From Zygnema cylindricum (Eukaryota; Streptophyta; Zygnematophyceae; Zygnematales; Zygnemataceae), in contig JBBHKE010001626.1 of assembly GCA_037447655.1 (NCBI GenBank), positions 62,001 through 126,000 of the forward strand: a stretch of DNA of 64,000 bases, written 5' to 3'. The notes beneath the pieces are model-generated. The model ran no database searches and was not told the origin of the DNA. It saw only the letters and a program-made list of their open reading frames with translations. Below, piece by piece: positions 46,044-61,780 of this stretch (position 1 is its first letter; every line of letters starts with the position of its first letter). A program made the translations under genes and the position numbers.

Positions 46044-46715
46044 GGGCATAGTTACATCAAACGAAAAGTGAGGTTTATTACAGAATTTTGTACTTGGCCG
46101 TATCATTCCGTACTATCTCATCGTGGGTTTATGGAAAAGAACATTACAGAAGATAAGATTACAACTCTTCAAGGACCCGGGAGAAAACATCGATCGTTCG
46201 ATTGTATTCTGGTCGTCATACGCGAAGTAATCACTCCATCCGCCTCTGTATTGCTCAACCCACCTCGCGGAGATTGGTGAGGTGGGTTCACCAATACAGA
46301 ACCTGTAAAATCGATACACGTGGACTATAAACATGTGCGACAAAAAAAAAAAAAAATTCACACGTCCCCAAAGTCATGTGTCTTCGGACAAGGTGACCGT
46401 AAAATCTTTGGCGTAAAGAAATACTGTATTTTCCTGAAAGTTATTAGAGTGAAGGAGATCTCTGAGGTACATTGACGCGGTACAATTGCCAAGTACACGT
46501 ACGTAATACGCAAGTACGGATTTCCATACAAAATGGTCGGTTTCTAAATCTTTGACGATTAAGAGATTTGATCGTCAACTTACGTGGAGCCACTCAAATC
46601 AAAACACGTATATGAAAACTTGTTTACAGACGCTACGCGATGTAACCGAGGCCTGTGTAATACATAAATTTTGTTGTCCGTACTATTACAGAGACCTCTT
46701 GATGTAGCCATACCC
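46044..46715. mobile_element. Harbinger-like MITE, family 1, copy H
   Basis: It is flanked by TAA on both sides (46041-46043, 46716-46718). The ends are GGGCATAGTTACATCAAACG and TTGATGTAGCCATACCC. The first 80 bp follow copies A and B. A central hairpin at 46246-46299 has stems CTGTATTG/CAATACAG and AACCCACCTC/GAGGTGGGTT. Confidence 0.85.
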
Positions 46716-46783
46716 TAAGCGAAACAACAAAACCGACGTACAAATATAAAGTACTATGGACGCAATACCAAATAACTAAACTA

Positions 46784-47334
46784 GACCGCCAATCGTTATT
46801 AGCGTTGTGTACACTAATTCCATCCCGCTTTTTTTTTATTTTATTCTCCATTAGTGTAGTTCGTTCTATTTTTTTCTTTATTCTATTTAGGGTCATTTCA
46901 GTACGTTGTCTCTTAAATAGAGTGGTGTACGGTCAGTGTCAGACCGTACATAAAATGTACCTTTTTAAGTTAAAAAGTACAATAAATTAGTTTTAGTAAC
47001 CGCGGACGCATGAGAATGTGCGTTCTAAAATGGAAAAAAAACCAGGTCGTAAAAAATCCCGTTCGCACATATTCGTCTGACAGCCGCGTTTCGACCGTGT
47101 GAATGTACGATTTGTGTACGATTTGTGTATGATTTGTCAGATTTTGTACGGAGACCTATATTAGTGTAAGCATGTTTGCGACCGACATTTTTTTTTTCAA
47201 AGATCCAAATTACCATAATCAAACAATTAGAATGTGTGATTTTTTCCAAAATTTTCAAATTCTTAAATAGAGTACACTTCTGTAATTATTATTATACGCT
47301 AATCAAACTTCTACGCTAATAACGATTGGCGGTG
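46784..47334. mobile_element. Stowaway-like MITE, long copy
   Basis: It is flanked by TA on both sides. The ends are GACCGCCAATCGTTATTAGC and GCTAATAACGATTGGCGGTG. It is a 551-bp relative of 39360-39918 with small deletions. Confidence 0.88.
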
Positions 47335-48122
47335 TACCACACCACGCCAAACAAAATCACACGCTTACTGAACAGATAATATTACGGCGCTCAACAGAAT
47401 TGAGACGCCGTTTCACAATGTTCTAACACTACATTTGTGATTGGCGGCTTGAGTTTTAGACAATCAATTTGATTCTCTGTCAATCAGTCATTTTTTCTTT
47501 AATTTGCAGTTGCCGCGGGAAGGTTTACGATTATTCCCACGTTTGTGATTGGCTGCGCGACTGACGGACAGACATTCTTTTGTCGCCGGGCGATGGCGTA
47601 ATTTTTTGCAGCCACTGCCGTAAAGTTTCGCAATCCTTACTATGTTTGTCATTGGCTCCTTGAGTGTCGCGCAGCCAGTTTTTATTTTTTATTGCTTGTA
47701 GGAAGTCGTGCGTCGCACGTACAGTGTACTAAACCGAGTATCGTTATCAGCAGAAACTGTACAAAAGGTTTTTTTTTGCCACTTTGATCATTTTTTCTCC
47801 CTAAACTAAAAATGTACTTCGGCTGAGAGTTGGTTTTTGATCAAGACACGGTAACTTCTATTTTGATAAGTAAACCCACTATTGACATGGAAATATACGA
47901 GCAAACATTTACACCAAAAAAAATAAAAACAAAAAGAAAAGAACGAAAGTTAAACTTGTTATACAATATTTCCACACGCCCTTTTTATTGATATTGTTGA
48001 AACTAGAAACAACGAGACAAACATAGTACAATTGTGTCTCTAATAATTTTTACTTTTTGGAAAAAAGTAAGTGCAAAAAAACGAAATTTTATTGAATAAC
48101 GAACTATTACAGAATTAACTTT
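47335..48122. other. 3' flank of the PIP-box gene, no gene recognised
   Basis: Three similar TTTGTGATTGGC/TTTGTCATTGGC words (about 47431, 47552, 47645) contain CCAAT-box cores in inverse orientation. A weak TIR-like CCGAGTATCGTTATCAGC lies near 47735. AT-rich sequence follows. Confidence 0.35.
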
Positions 48123-49948
<1,826 letters not shown>

Positions 49949-50211
49949 CTAAAACAATAAAAAATATAAATATAAATAACAAAATAATAGATAAAAAGAA
50001 ATAACAATAACAATGTTCATACCTTTTAATAACAAATTATTTTTTTCGAATAATAAATTAATCTTTTCGAATGCGAAATTAATATTTTTTCTTATTGAAT
50101 CGTGTAGTTGGTGGTGGTTGGTTCTTTTCGGTTTTTTCGTTTTGGATTACATTTTTTTATTTCGATATCCTGATTTCTTTTGCTTAAGTTTTGCTCATCC
50201 TCTTTCACGAG

Positions 50212-51551
50212 CTATTTGAACAAGATTGTTATACTTGTATTACTTTTGTGGTTCCTGCGTTTGATTTGGTGAAGGGATCAGTTTGGTAAATTTTGTTTAT
50301 GACGGTCAAAGAAGCAGAATCGTATTATAATTTTCTAACTTATTAAGAGGTTTGAATAAGAGTGAAGGAAATAATGCCAATAAGTATATAGGGGGTGAGA
50401 CTAAGAGAGCGATACCCGCCAATAATATGTAAGACATCAAATTTTGAGGAAATAATGTTTGTTGTTGGAAAATTCTTATAACTGATTTTTCATCCTTTAT
50501 TCTCCAATGGTAATTTGATGGCTTCCTATATCCGAAATTGCATATCACGCTACCATATTCCCGCATGAATAATGGCATATCACTACCTTTATTGATAAAC
50601 AATGTGTGCCTTTATTTCCAAATCCAACAAACATTTTTGAGGGAAGTACAATTTATATTTTGTTATAATATCAACCATGATGAAATATGATGATGTAAAA
50701 GTGATGATGACAAAGTTAAAATGGCCAACGATAAAGTGTTGCAGCTCGAGATGCAGCGACTACCAAAAAACCCGACTATGCACACAACCCAGCTTGCAGT
50801 TTCATATAATTTATTGTAGAGATCTTTGGTGCACTAGACTCTTCTTCGAACAAATTTTTACATGACAACACTCAACGAACCTTTGAAGTTAGAGGACATG
50901 ACAACCCTTCTCAACTCCATGTCGACTTTGTAACACCAACGTATCTGTGTCGCCCTTCAACGTTTGTGTCGCCCTTCAACGTTTCGGCTCTTATCCGACT
51001 GAACATGGTGGTTAAAAATGGTGGACGATTGCACGACTTACCTCGACGCCACCAGACGCATATAGATGATATTCGTAGCTCAAACATTTAGTGTGGCATA
51101 GTCTTAGGCTTGAGTGTCCTGGGTAGTTTTAATGTTTGTACAGATTGATTTTTGTATTTTCTTTGTTCTTGCTTTCCTCTTTAGGTTTTTTTTGTTGTTT
51201 CACCTTTGTTGTGCTCTTAGTCCTTCATGATTTTGGTCTTTTTACCTTTAATGGTCCTCGGTTATTTTAAGTTACAAAAATGTTTTGTAACTTGATTTTC
51301 TTATCATCTCGTTTTTGAAAATATAATCTTATTTTATATGAATCTTCAACCAAATCCTAAGTTACATTTCAAAGTTCTCATTAAGCTTTATAAACGTCCT
51401 CAACTATCATAGAGCTAGATTAACAAAGAATTCAGTAATGATCTCTTCTTTTTATATTTGAACATTATGAAAAATAGTAAGGAGAACCTTCATTCAAATC
51501 CAAAATTACATTTTAAAGTTTTTGTTACAAGAGCAGCAACAGCCTAACTTA
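50212..51551. other. Intergenic or intronic AT-rich DNA, no gene recognised
   Basis: It may contain upstream exons or a long intron of the PIP-box gene, but no domain could be read on the minus strand. The 98-codon frame 50306-50602 is not convincing. A doubled GTGTCGCCCTTCAACGTTT lies near 50947. Confidence 0.3.
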
Positions 51552-52350
51552 GGGTACTTTCGCATGTAAATGAAAATTTAGTCTTGTAACTTTGTTTTTA
51601 GCGAAGATTCTCCATACTACTTTCAGAGCATTCTTATGTAAAGAAATGAAATCGTTACTTTAGATTGTGACGGATGTAGACATAGGTGTAATTTGTGATG
51701 GTTATAGACAACTCCAAAACTCGAGACACTTGATGACGTTTACAAAATAGTGACGGTTGTAGGCGTCTAGCTACTTCTAACATTGTAGATGTTTAGGGTT
51801 TTTGAAATTTTGACGTCACGCTCAAATTATGACAGCGTCGACGTCACAAATTCTAAAACTTTCCGCCATAGTTTCTCGATTTTGTTTTTTAGTCCTTTTT
51901 CACTCTACTTGCCATCATAATACGCCCAAAGATAGTAAAAAGAAATCGTTTTAGAGATCTTTCATTTGGTACCATTATTGACGTTTTTCATTGCAATAAT
52001 TGTGTGATAGACGAGATAGTTGGAGAGGGAGGGAGAGAGAGGCGCGTTCACGAACTTCGCTTTTGCGAAACGGGGTCTGATGGTCGAGACCCCTTCACGG
52101 CTCTTGTACGGAAAAAAGCGCACGGAAAAAACTCACACACAAGCTGGAAACGTGTAGTGGGTATTTTTTTTTTTTTTTGTACTGCGCGCACAAAAATTGT
52201 CCAAAACCTCTGACACGTGTGACAACATCTGCCTATTCGCTCACCTCATGGAACTTGATTTAAAATACCCTCGCGAGGTGATTTTATGTAAAGTTTGAAA
52301 GTGAGCTGAAAGGACGCAAAAGTGGATCGAAATGGGCTAAGCTAGACGAC
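51552..52350. mobile_element. GGGT-type MITE, family 2, partial copy
   Basis: It starts GGGTACTTTCGCATGTAAATG after TTA. It then follows 52942-53880 in the same orientation (TGTGACGG-TGTAGACATAGGT, GACGTCACGCTCA, the CGAGACCCTT block and CGCGAGGTGATTTTA). No right terminus was found. Confidence 0.65.
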
Positions 52351-52941
52351 AAATTGCAGTACATATAAAGTTTCAAGGTAACGCAACTTGTACGATGGTA
52401 ATTTCAATTTTTTGGTACGGTTACGGATTTTCTCTTTTTTTTATGTTATGGAGGAAAACGACAGAAAATCACTGTAGCTTTAGCACATGCAAAAGTACCC
52501 TTACTTTGCAACTCAAACTCCCAAACGAGATGAAGCAGTATCGGCCATTCAAAAAGTTAGCCGCGAAACGCAACTCAAATTTCTAACGTACGTGAAATCA
52601 ATTCATGCTGCTGTAACCAAAACACTGTCAAAAACAACAGACGCCCGATTCTCCAAAATTGATCCAACAGAAACGCCTACTCAACCGTACATAGTAAAAA
52701 AGGACGCAAGGCGAAAGTACAGTACTGTAGACGAAACAACACCACCAAAGGTTTTGCATGTAAAAAGTTAACTAAAACGTGTGCACGAATCGAAACGTAC
52801 ACATGGAAAATTGCCGACGAAACAAAAGGCTCGAAGTGACCCGCGACCAAATTGGAACCACACTATCAACCATCCAACATGGCTAAAGCGTCAACTACAG
52901 TAGTCACACAATTAAAAACCTATCATGCTTTTTATATGTTA
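52351..52941. other. Spacer between family 2 elements
   Basis: It contains a 94-codon plus-strand frame (52487-52771, Lys/Thr-rich) without a recognisable domain. It may be decayed element sequence. Confidence 0.3.
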
Positions 52942-53880
52942 GGGTACGTCCCATGTAATTGGTACTTTGATAAAGTATTATGGACTGTAGTAAAGATTCT
53001 CCGTACTACTTTGAAGAGCGTCCCTATGTCCGAAAATGAAATCGGAACTTTGAAATGTGACGGCTGTAGACATAGGTACAACCTGTGACGATTGAAGCTG
53101 ATCGCGAAACATCCGACAATTAGTGACGCCAACAAGAACAGCGACAGTGGTAGACGTCTAGATTTTTGTGAAATTGTAGATGTTTAGGGTTTGGTGATAT
53201 TGTGACGTCACGCTCACTTGTGACAACGTCGACGTCACTGATTCAAGAACTTTCCGACATTGTTTCCCGATTTCGTTTTTTCGACTTTTTCCACTCGATT
53301 TGCCATTAAAAAAAAAACAATCAAAAATATTATTCTTAAAAGTTCTTTCATTTTATACCAATATATTGTCTTATCTCATTCTAAAAAGTGTGAGATGACA
53401 GCGACAGTGTGAGAGTGAGAGGGGAGAGGCGACGATGGAGCAAAATTTTGAAAAAGACCCATGAATGAAAGTGGTTGTCCGAGACCCTTGCAATTTTTTT
53501 CCGTACATGTGCGTGACGGGCGCGGAGAAAAATTGCGAGGACTCTCCTTCGCCCTAAAACTTAAGCGCTCGCGCGACGCGTGCCTGGGTCGTTTTTCATT
53601 CCATTTTTTGGTTGTGCTTTAACTAAAAACACCGCCTCGAGGTGATTTTAAAAGAAGTTTTTTCCGGCTGGATTCTTTTACCCGGGGGTTGAAAAAGGGA
53701 AAACGCCAAAATGAATTCACATGAAGACAAAAACGCCGTACATTCAAAGTATGAATTCACGTTCACTATACTTTGGTTAAAACGATTTTCTCGTACGGCT
53801 AAAGTTTTTGTCAAAGTTCCCTGAATTTTAGGGCAAAAAGATAGAGAAAAGTAGATACTTTAAAACATGGGGATACCCCC
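52942..53880. mobile_element. GGGT-type MITE, family 2, copy 3
   Basis: The left end GGGTACGTCCCATGTAATTG and the right end ACATGGGGATACCCCC are inverted repeats; TTA flanks both sides (52939-52941, 53881-53883). The length is 939 bp. The interior is the inverse of 13106-14835 without its hAT insert. No coding capacity was seen. Confidence 0.8.
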
Positions 53881-54365
53881 TTAGAAAGCGTCACAAAAGC
53901 GAGAGAAACGCTGCCATTGGCTTGTACGATACAGTTTGACGTGGTGAACTCAATTCCGAGTCAATGGACGGTTCGATGAAGCTGGTTGACGTTTAAGCGA
54001 ACGAAGGGTGAGGATACGAGGGTGGTTGACGCTCGGCAGTGCCGGACAAAACCGGCCGACTAGGCATTCATCAAAAGCAAGTGTCGACTAAATAATTAGT
54101 CGGCGTATGCAGCTCGATTTGAAGTATATAGCGCTTGGCAGTCGATTGGAACTGAAGTGAAGCTATTTTATTAATCGTGACACTCCATCATAAGAAACTT
54201 GTTACTTGCTCGACTTAGACAATCGCTTAGTGATCTTCTTATTTAGCAGGGACCCTCTCCCTCTCCCTCTCCCTCTACCTCTCCCTCTCCTCTCCTCTCC
54301 TCTCCTCTCCCCTCCTCTCCTCTCGTGCAGTGCACATTAAAATCCTTGGTCTCCTAGCAGGAGAG
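53881..54365 (+). promoter_or_regulatory. Former promoter and 5' UTR of the BiP pseudogene
   Basis: A TGACGTGG word lies at about 53937, identical to the bZIP60/XBP1-type unfolded-protein response element. It fits BiP regulation, though ACGTGG words are common in this window. A CT-repeat (54249-54335) and TCTCTCCT motifs precede the ATG. Regulatory meaning is inferred. Confidence 0.4.
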
Positions 54366-55499
54366 ATGGCGCGGCAGAGGAGACACGCAAGTCTTCTTTT
54401 TGGGCTGGTAGCTGGTAAGTGAGGAACTAAGATTTTTTTTCTTAGTTTTGGTCGTTCGTTTTATAATGAAGGCAAGCTCCAGAATTGTGCAAAGATGGCG
54501 CTTTTCTGGTCGACTTACTTACTAACTTATTTTAAGTCGTTCGTTTTATCACGAGGATTAGCTCCATAACTAAAAAAAATAAAAATAGTGGAAAACAAAA
54601 ATTATGGTTTTCTGGTTGGCTAACTTACGCTTGCATCTATTTGCAGAGATACTCGTAGGTCTGTCGTATGCAACTGACGACATAAAACTTGGCAGTGTTA
54701 TTGGCATTGATCTCGGAACGACTTACTCCTGTGTTGGAGTTTACAAGAACGGAAAAGTTGAGATCATCGCCAACGATCAAGGCAATAGAATCACTCCCTC
54801 TTGGGTCGCATTCACGCACTCCGAGCGCCTCATCAGCGAGGCCGCGAAGAATCAGTTTGCGGCCAACCCTGAGAAAACCGTCCTCGATGTGAAGTGTCTA
54901 ATTGGAAGGAGGTATGTAAACACTCTCTTTTGTCACGAAGGGACGTCAAACTAGTAAGAATGATAAAAAGTGTGCCTGGGCCTCTTGTATCAAACGATAT
55001 CTGTGAAATGTCGACGTAGATTTTTTTCAAGGCTATAATGCTGAATGTGGCGTTTTTTACTTGGCAGGTTTGAGGACAAGGAAGTACAGAGAGACATGAA
55101 GCTGGTGCTATAAAAAATGTTAATACAGATGGCATGCCGTACATTCAGGTCAGATCAAGGATGGTGAACAAAAGACCTTCTCTCCTGAGGAGGTCAGTGC
55201 ATCATTTTGACGAAAATGAAAGAGACAGCCGAGTCGTATCTCGGACATAGGGTCAAGCACGAGGTCGTGACAGTTCCATGTGATGATTTATGAAAAATCT
55301 GTGGTTGCCACGCTAATCCTGGTCACGATGAAGATGTGATTGGTTATTGAAAGTTCCGTGGTTGGTATTGAGGATATTTAAATTGTTAACTTTGTGTGAT
55401 TAGCCAACTCCGCCATTGTCTAACAGCTGGTTAATTTCCTTCTAGATTTATGTTCCGCAGCTTATTTCAATGATGCCCAACGCCAAACGACGAAAGATG

Positions 55500-56052
55500 T
55501 GTTAGGACTTGGTACTGAGAACTCTGTTAGCGACGAGTCATTCTCGTAGCTAAGGTAGCGACGACCAGCGACGAAGTAGTTTCGTCGCTGGATAGTTGAA
55601 GTACCAGCGACGAAGAAGTTTCGTCGCTGGATATTTGAAGTGACGTGAAATGAAATGTTTGTTTTGTTTCACGTATGTTTGAATTGTACTATAGAAGTGA
55701 CGTGGAATTTCTTAGTAGTTTCGGGTCATGGAAGTTCAAGTCGTACCGCGTGATTCAAGTTGGTTCGCGGTTACGCGTACCGTGTTGTTCAAGTCGGTTC
55801 AAACTTGTCGGTCGTTCATTTCACCGCGTTGACTCTTACACGTATCTAGTCGTGTACCTATATATATTGGTTGAGACTTTATGGTAGTATTATCTTTTTG
55901 GAGGTGTAGCTTGTTAAGGAGGCGTAGAAAGATCAGAAGTAAAAGGAAAGAAGAAAAGAAGTTGTATTTGCATGCATTGTGCTTAATATATTAAATGTTT
56001 GTGGAGGAACACCATTGTCGTGTATGTGTTTTATTTGGTTTATAATCTGTCA
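55500..56052 (+). repeat. 5' LTR of the copia element
   Basis: 553 bp. It contains two copies of an ACCAGCGACGAAG...TTTCGTCGCTGG inverted pair (about 55564-55632) and a TATATATATTGG segment near 55858 that may serve as TATA box. Transcription start is not determined. Confidence 0.95.
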
Positions 56053-56054
56053 TT

Positions 56055-56066
56055 TGGTATCAGAGC
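56055..56066 (+). other. Primer-binding site (initiator tRNA-Met)
   Basis: TGGTATCAGAGC, complementary to the 3' end of initiator tRNA-Met, two bases after the 5' LTR. Confidence 0.93.
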
Positions 56067-56090
56067 AGGTTACTGGCAACACTTGCCGGT

Positions 56091-59000
56091 ATGGCGGAGA
56101 AAGGGAAATCCCCGGCGGAACCTAGTGGAGGAGCTAGTGGGGGAGTTAGTGGAGGAGGAGTTACAGGGACACAATATGATGAGTATGACGAATGGGGGGA
56201 GAAAAATGTGAAGATGGACGAGGGAACGTTTGAACGCTTTCAAGAGTTTCTCAAAACACAAGAAGATGATGGAGATGGAGGAGTAAGTGGAGACTCACGC
56301 AACTCTAAGAAAATAAAGAAAAAGAAGGGGAAATCTAAACTTTATGAGGAAGAGGAGGAGAGCGAGGATGATGATTATAAAGTGTTTAATAAAACCATTG
56401 TCTTCACGGGTTCTAATTATGCAATTTGGAAGAGATACATTCGAGGAGCATTCACACCGAAAAAACTTTGGGACATCGTTATCGGGGAAGAAACACGACC
56501 GGATCCTTCCGTGGATCCTGCCGGAGCACATAAGTGGAACAAGAAAGATATGGCGGCCTCCACCGCACTTATACAAAGTTGTGCTAGTTCTATGCATGAA
56601 CACCTTCTAACTCATGATAGGGCTTTTGATTGTTGGACCGCTTTGCAAAATGCGTTTGAAAAAGGATTTGAGGCAAATGAAAATTATCTCTTTGAGGAGT
56701 ATATTGGGTTTAGAATGAAGGAGAATGAGTCCATTGATGATGGAGTCAAAAGGTTTAATGTCATCATAGAACAACTTAACTCACTCAATAACTTCCCTAC
56801 AGAAAAAGAGAGGTTGTTTGTTTTCATGAGGAGTCTTCCAAGCAAGTTTGCGGTAGCAAAGGAGGTCATCAAGGGGCGAGAGAAACAAACAATGGCATAA
56901 GGTATCAATCACTTGAAAAGTACGGAGAAGGAGAAAGCAACACCAAAAGAGGAAAACAAGGGATCATCCTACCAGAATCATCAAGAGGAGGATGACGGAG
57001 GAGCTTACAACTTTAGGGGATCTAGGGGAAGAGGAAGTGGACATCGTGGACGAGGAGGCAGGTCACAGGGACTAGGGAGAGGCTCATATCAACGTGATAC
57101 CTCTCAGATGACTTGTTACAATTGTAACGAGATTGGGCATGGCTCTTTTGAATGCCCAGACAAAAGTAAACAGTGTAACGTTTGTCATAAATGGGGACAC
57201 ACTGGTCGCGGTTGTTATCAAAACAAGGGAAACAATCGTGGAGGGGGACAGTTTAGAGGCAGAGGAAGTGGAGGAAGTGGAAGTAGCTCATCAGGTAGAG
57301 GGGATTTTGTTGGGGATGGGCCAATGGGACAGGATCAAGAATTTTTCGTTTCACTCATCGAGGAATCACAGGAAAAGGAGGATATTCTATTTCACACACG
57401 AGGCAAGGAGAATAAGGGAAAATTTAACAGTTGGATCATAGATTCAGGTGCCACACATCACATGTGTTCAGATCCAGGACTATTCAGTGACATTAGAAAA
57501 CTCACTATACCAAAATCCATCATAGTGGCCAATGGTTCAATGATGGTCATCGATACAGTGGGAACAGTACGGTTAGATCTACCAACACAAGATAGGGAAG
57601 GGAAAACTAGAGTCAATCGAGTACGCTTTAACAATGTGCTTTATAATCCAGGGGGGTGCATTAATCTCTTAAGTGTTCCACAGCTTCAAAAGAAAGGAGG
57701 AAGAGCCACATGCTTGGAAGGAGGTAGAATCATTTTGAGTAGTAAAGCAGGGCCATTTGCAGAAGGCATTGTGACTGAAAATATGCAAAGTAGACTGATT
57801 TGGAGGAAACCAGAAAATAGGACGGCAGATGAAGAGGGTCATCTTCATTCGGCAGAAGTTAACAAGGAGGACCTCACGTTGTGGCACCATCGTATGTGTC
57901 ATACTTCAGAGAGTAACATTAAGGAGATGATTCGTCATGGGGCGGTTCGAGGGCTAGATGTGGCAACAGGAGAGAAGGTCATTGGATGTGTTGGATGCAC
58001 AAAAGGGAAACATAAAATGAAACCTCATCCGGTGAAAGATCTTCAATTCAAAGCGAATGCCCCTCTAGATCTAGTCCATGTAGATCTTTGTGGGGACACA
58101 CATCTAGAAACCATTGGAAAAAATAAGTACATTATGGTGATAGTTGATGATTTCAGCAGAAAGACATGGGTATATCTTTTAAAAGCTAAGTCAGACGCTC
58201 TTGAAACATTTAAAGACTTTGTGGTCATGGCTGAGAGGGAAAGTGGGAGGCAGGTAAAGGCGGTACGCTCAGACCGAGGAGGTGAATTTCTTGCTTTCGC
58301 CGATTACTGTAAAGAGACGGGGATTAAGCAGCAGTTCACAGCTCCTTATTCCCCACAATCGAATGGAATTGCAGAGAGGAAGAATCGGACATTGCAAGAG
58401 ATGGTACGCGCCATGCTCCATACGACAAAACTCACGCATCGTCTTTAGGGAGAAGAAATCAGGGCAGCTAACCATATAATGAACAGGAGAATAAACTCCG
58501 CTTTGGGCAACAAAACACCGGAGGAACTTTGGAGTGGACAAACACCTACGGTAAAACACTTAAGGATTTGGGGATGTGAGGCTATGGGATACATAGAGGA
58601 AAGAAATCGGGAGGGAAAGTTTGCTGCCCGGTCATGGGAAGGATATTTTGTGGGATATAGTGAGAACTCAATGCAGTATAGGATTTACAACCTAGTCACT
58701 AGAAGGGTTAAAGAGTCTAGAAATGTGGAGTTTAATGAGAACTTGGAATGGATGGTGAAGGGAGCTAATGAGTCCAAACGAGCTCAAGATTATGAGGAGG
58801 AAAGTCATTATGAGAAGTTCACTGGAGAGGAGGAGGAAGAGGACAAAGTTTTGTCAGAGGTAGGGACGAAGAAAAAGGTGCGATTTGTAGAGAAACCTTT
58901 AGAGAAAGTTTCGACACCTAAGCTTAGCGCCACCTGATCACAAGGAGACAAGGTCACTAGAGAATCATCCATAGGCATTGACAACGTGACATCTGAAGAG

Positions 59001-60761
59001 ACACCCCTAGAGAAGGAGGATGATGACAAGATTGAGCAGAGTGATTCGGATAAAGAATTTGCAGATGACGTACGGAGAAGTAAGAGATCCAATAAAGGGA
59101 AGGCACCGGAACGATTTTCACCTGAACAGTCATATAAAAAACAAACCAGCTACCAGAGGGCAATTTCCGAAATCAGAGAAGGAAGAGCGGAATCCTTTCT
59201 CTTATGAAAGGCAATTACAGAAAATCGTCCGGCGGATCCTCAATCATACCAAGAGGCTCGAGACTCGGACGAATGGGAGGAGAAGTGGAAACCAGCGTTT
59301 ATCAAAGAATTTAATTCTGTAAAATCGAACGGATGTTTTGAAGAGGTAGATTTACCAGTTGGTAAGAAGGCGATTGACTCAAAATGGGTTTTTAAGACAA
59401 AGACGGGAGCTTCGGGAGAAATTCTTAAGTATAAGGCGCGGTTAGTATGTAAAGGCTTTCAGCAGAATGAGGGTATTGATTATTCTGAGACTTTTGCTCC
59501 TGTGGTTAAGTTTGATTCTTTGCGAGCAATTATTGCAATGGCGGCGGCGGAGGGAATGCATATCCAACAGATGGATGTAGAGACAGCTTTCTTAAATGGA
59601 GAATTAGAAGAGGAGGTGTATATGAAAATTCCAGAAGGAGTTCTTGGAAAGAATGGAAAAGTATGGAGGTTGTGGAAAGCTTTGTATGGTTTGAAGCAGG
59701 CACCAAGAACATGGAACCATAAGCTTCACAAGGTATTAGTAATTTTGGGATTTAGGAGGCTTACTGCAGATTGTGGAGTGTATATTCGGGGAGAAGGTAG
59801 GGACATGGTAATTTTCAGTGTTTACGTAGATGATTTCATTTCTATCTCTCACAACTTGGATTTACTTGGAGAATTAAAGATTGAATTTCGGAATTATTTT
59901 AAAATCACAGACTTAGGAGATGCACAATACATTGTGGGAGTTCAGATTCAGAGAAGGAGGAACGGAGATATTAAGTTAAGCCAGGAACAATATGCAAAAG
60001 AGGTACTTGAAAGGTTTGGGTTTTTAGATTGTAAGCCACTCGGAACTCCCCTTGATCCTCGTGATAAGCTTTCTAATTTTGTTAAAAGTCCCGACGTTGA
60101 TGCCCCGTATAGGGAGGCGGTCGGAAGCTTAATGTATTTGAGTGTCGGTACTAGGCCAGACATCAGTGCCGCAGTGAGCGTGGTTAGTCGGTATTGTAGC
60201 AATCCGAAAAAAATACATTGGGAGGCAGTGAAGAGAATCTTTAGATATTTGGCTGGAACACTTAGTCTTGGAATTGTTTATAGGAAGGGTGAGGGCTTGA
60301 GTTGTTATGGATATTGTGATGCCGACTATGGAGGAGACCATGATACAGGAAGGTCTACGTCAGGATATGTGTTTTTACTTGCAGGAGGAGCGATCTCGTG
60401 GAATTCCCGTTTGCAACCTACTGTGGCACTTTCATCAACGGAGGCGGAGTATATGGCTGCATGTCATGCTGCGAAGAATGCTGTGTGGATTAAAGAATTT
60501 CTATCGGAGGTTGGAGTGGAAAAAGAATGCATGCAAATATTAAGTGATAATATGTCTTCCATTGCACTTAGTAAAAATCCTATTTTGCATAAGCGCACTA
60601 AACACATTAAAATTCAGTGGCATTTTGTTCGAGATTTGGTTGCGGAAAAAGAAGTTGAATTTTCGTTTGTTCCTACAGAAGAACAAGCTGCTGATATGTT
60701 AACCAAAGCAGCATTAAAGGAAGTCTATGAAATGGGAAAGAAATTAGTTGGCATGGAGTAA
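56091..60761 (+). pseudogene. copia gag-pol polyprotein, one frame with four in-frame stops
   Basis: One continuous frame of 1557 codons opens with an ATG 38 bp after the LTR. Gag (UBN2-like: FTGSNYAIWKRYIRGAF) is followed by two zinc knuckles (CYNCNEIGHGSFEC, CNVCHKWGHTGRGC), protease (DSGATHHM, about 57440), the integrase zinc-binding part (HHRMCH...CVGCTKGKH) and integrase core (58060-58440, SDRGGEF, SPQSNGIAERKNR). Reverse transcriptase (KARLVCKGFQQ, YVDD at about 59824) and RNase H (DADYGGD, ALSSTEAEYMA) complete it. Stops occur at 56898 (TAA), 58446 (TAG), 58935 (TGA) and 59205 (TGA), codons 270, 786, 949 and 1039. No frameshift separates them. The last open segment (59502-60761) covers most of RT and all of RNase H. 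This copy cannot make a full polyprotein by standard translation. Confidence 0.93.
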
Positions 60762-60782
60762 GAGGGGGCTTTGAGTATCTCA

Positions 60783-60795
60783 GTAAGAGGGGGAA
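60783..60795 (+). other. Polypurine tract of the copia element
   Basis: AGTAAGAGGGGGAA lies immediately before the 3' LTR and would prime plus-strand DNA synthesis. Confidence 0.85.
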
Positions 60796-61526
<731 letters not shown>

Positions 61527-61746
61527 TGAAGTCAATCTAATATTGTCTTTGGATTCTCAGGGGAAAACTTTGACCAACGAATTATGGAGTACTTCATTAA
61601 GCTCATCAAAAAAAAGCACAACAAGGATATCAGTAAAGATAATAGAGCTCTTGGAAAGCTCTGACGGGAAGCCGAACGAGCAAAGAGGGCCCTCAGTAAC
61701 CAGCATCAGGTACTGCCTTTGAGGTTGTTTTTTGTCTGACTACATT

Positions 61747-61747
<1 letters not shown>

Positions 61748-61779
<32 letters not shown>

Positions 61780-61780
61780 T
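61748..61780. repeat. (TA)n microsatellite in a BiP pseudogene intron
   Basis: About 33 bp of alternating TA with one CA interruption. Confidence 0.9.
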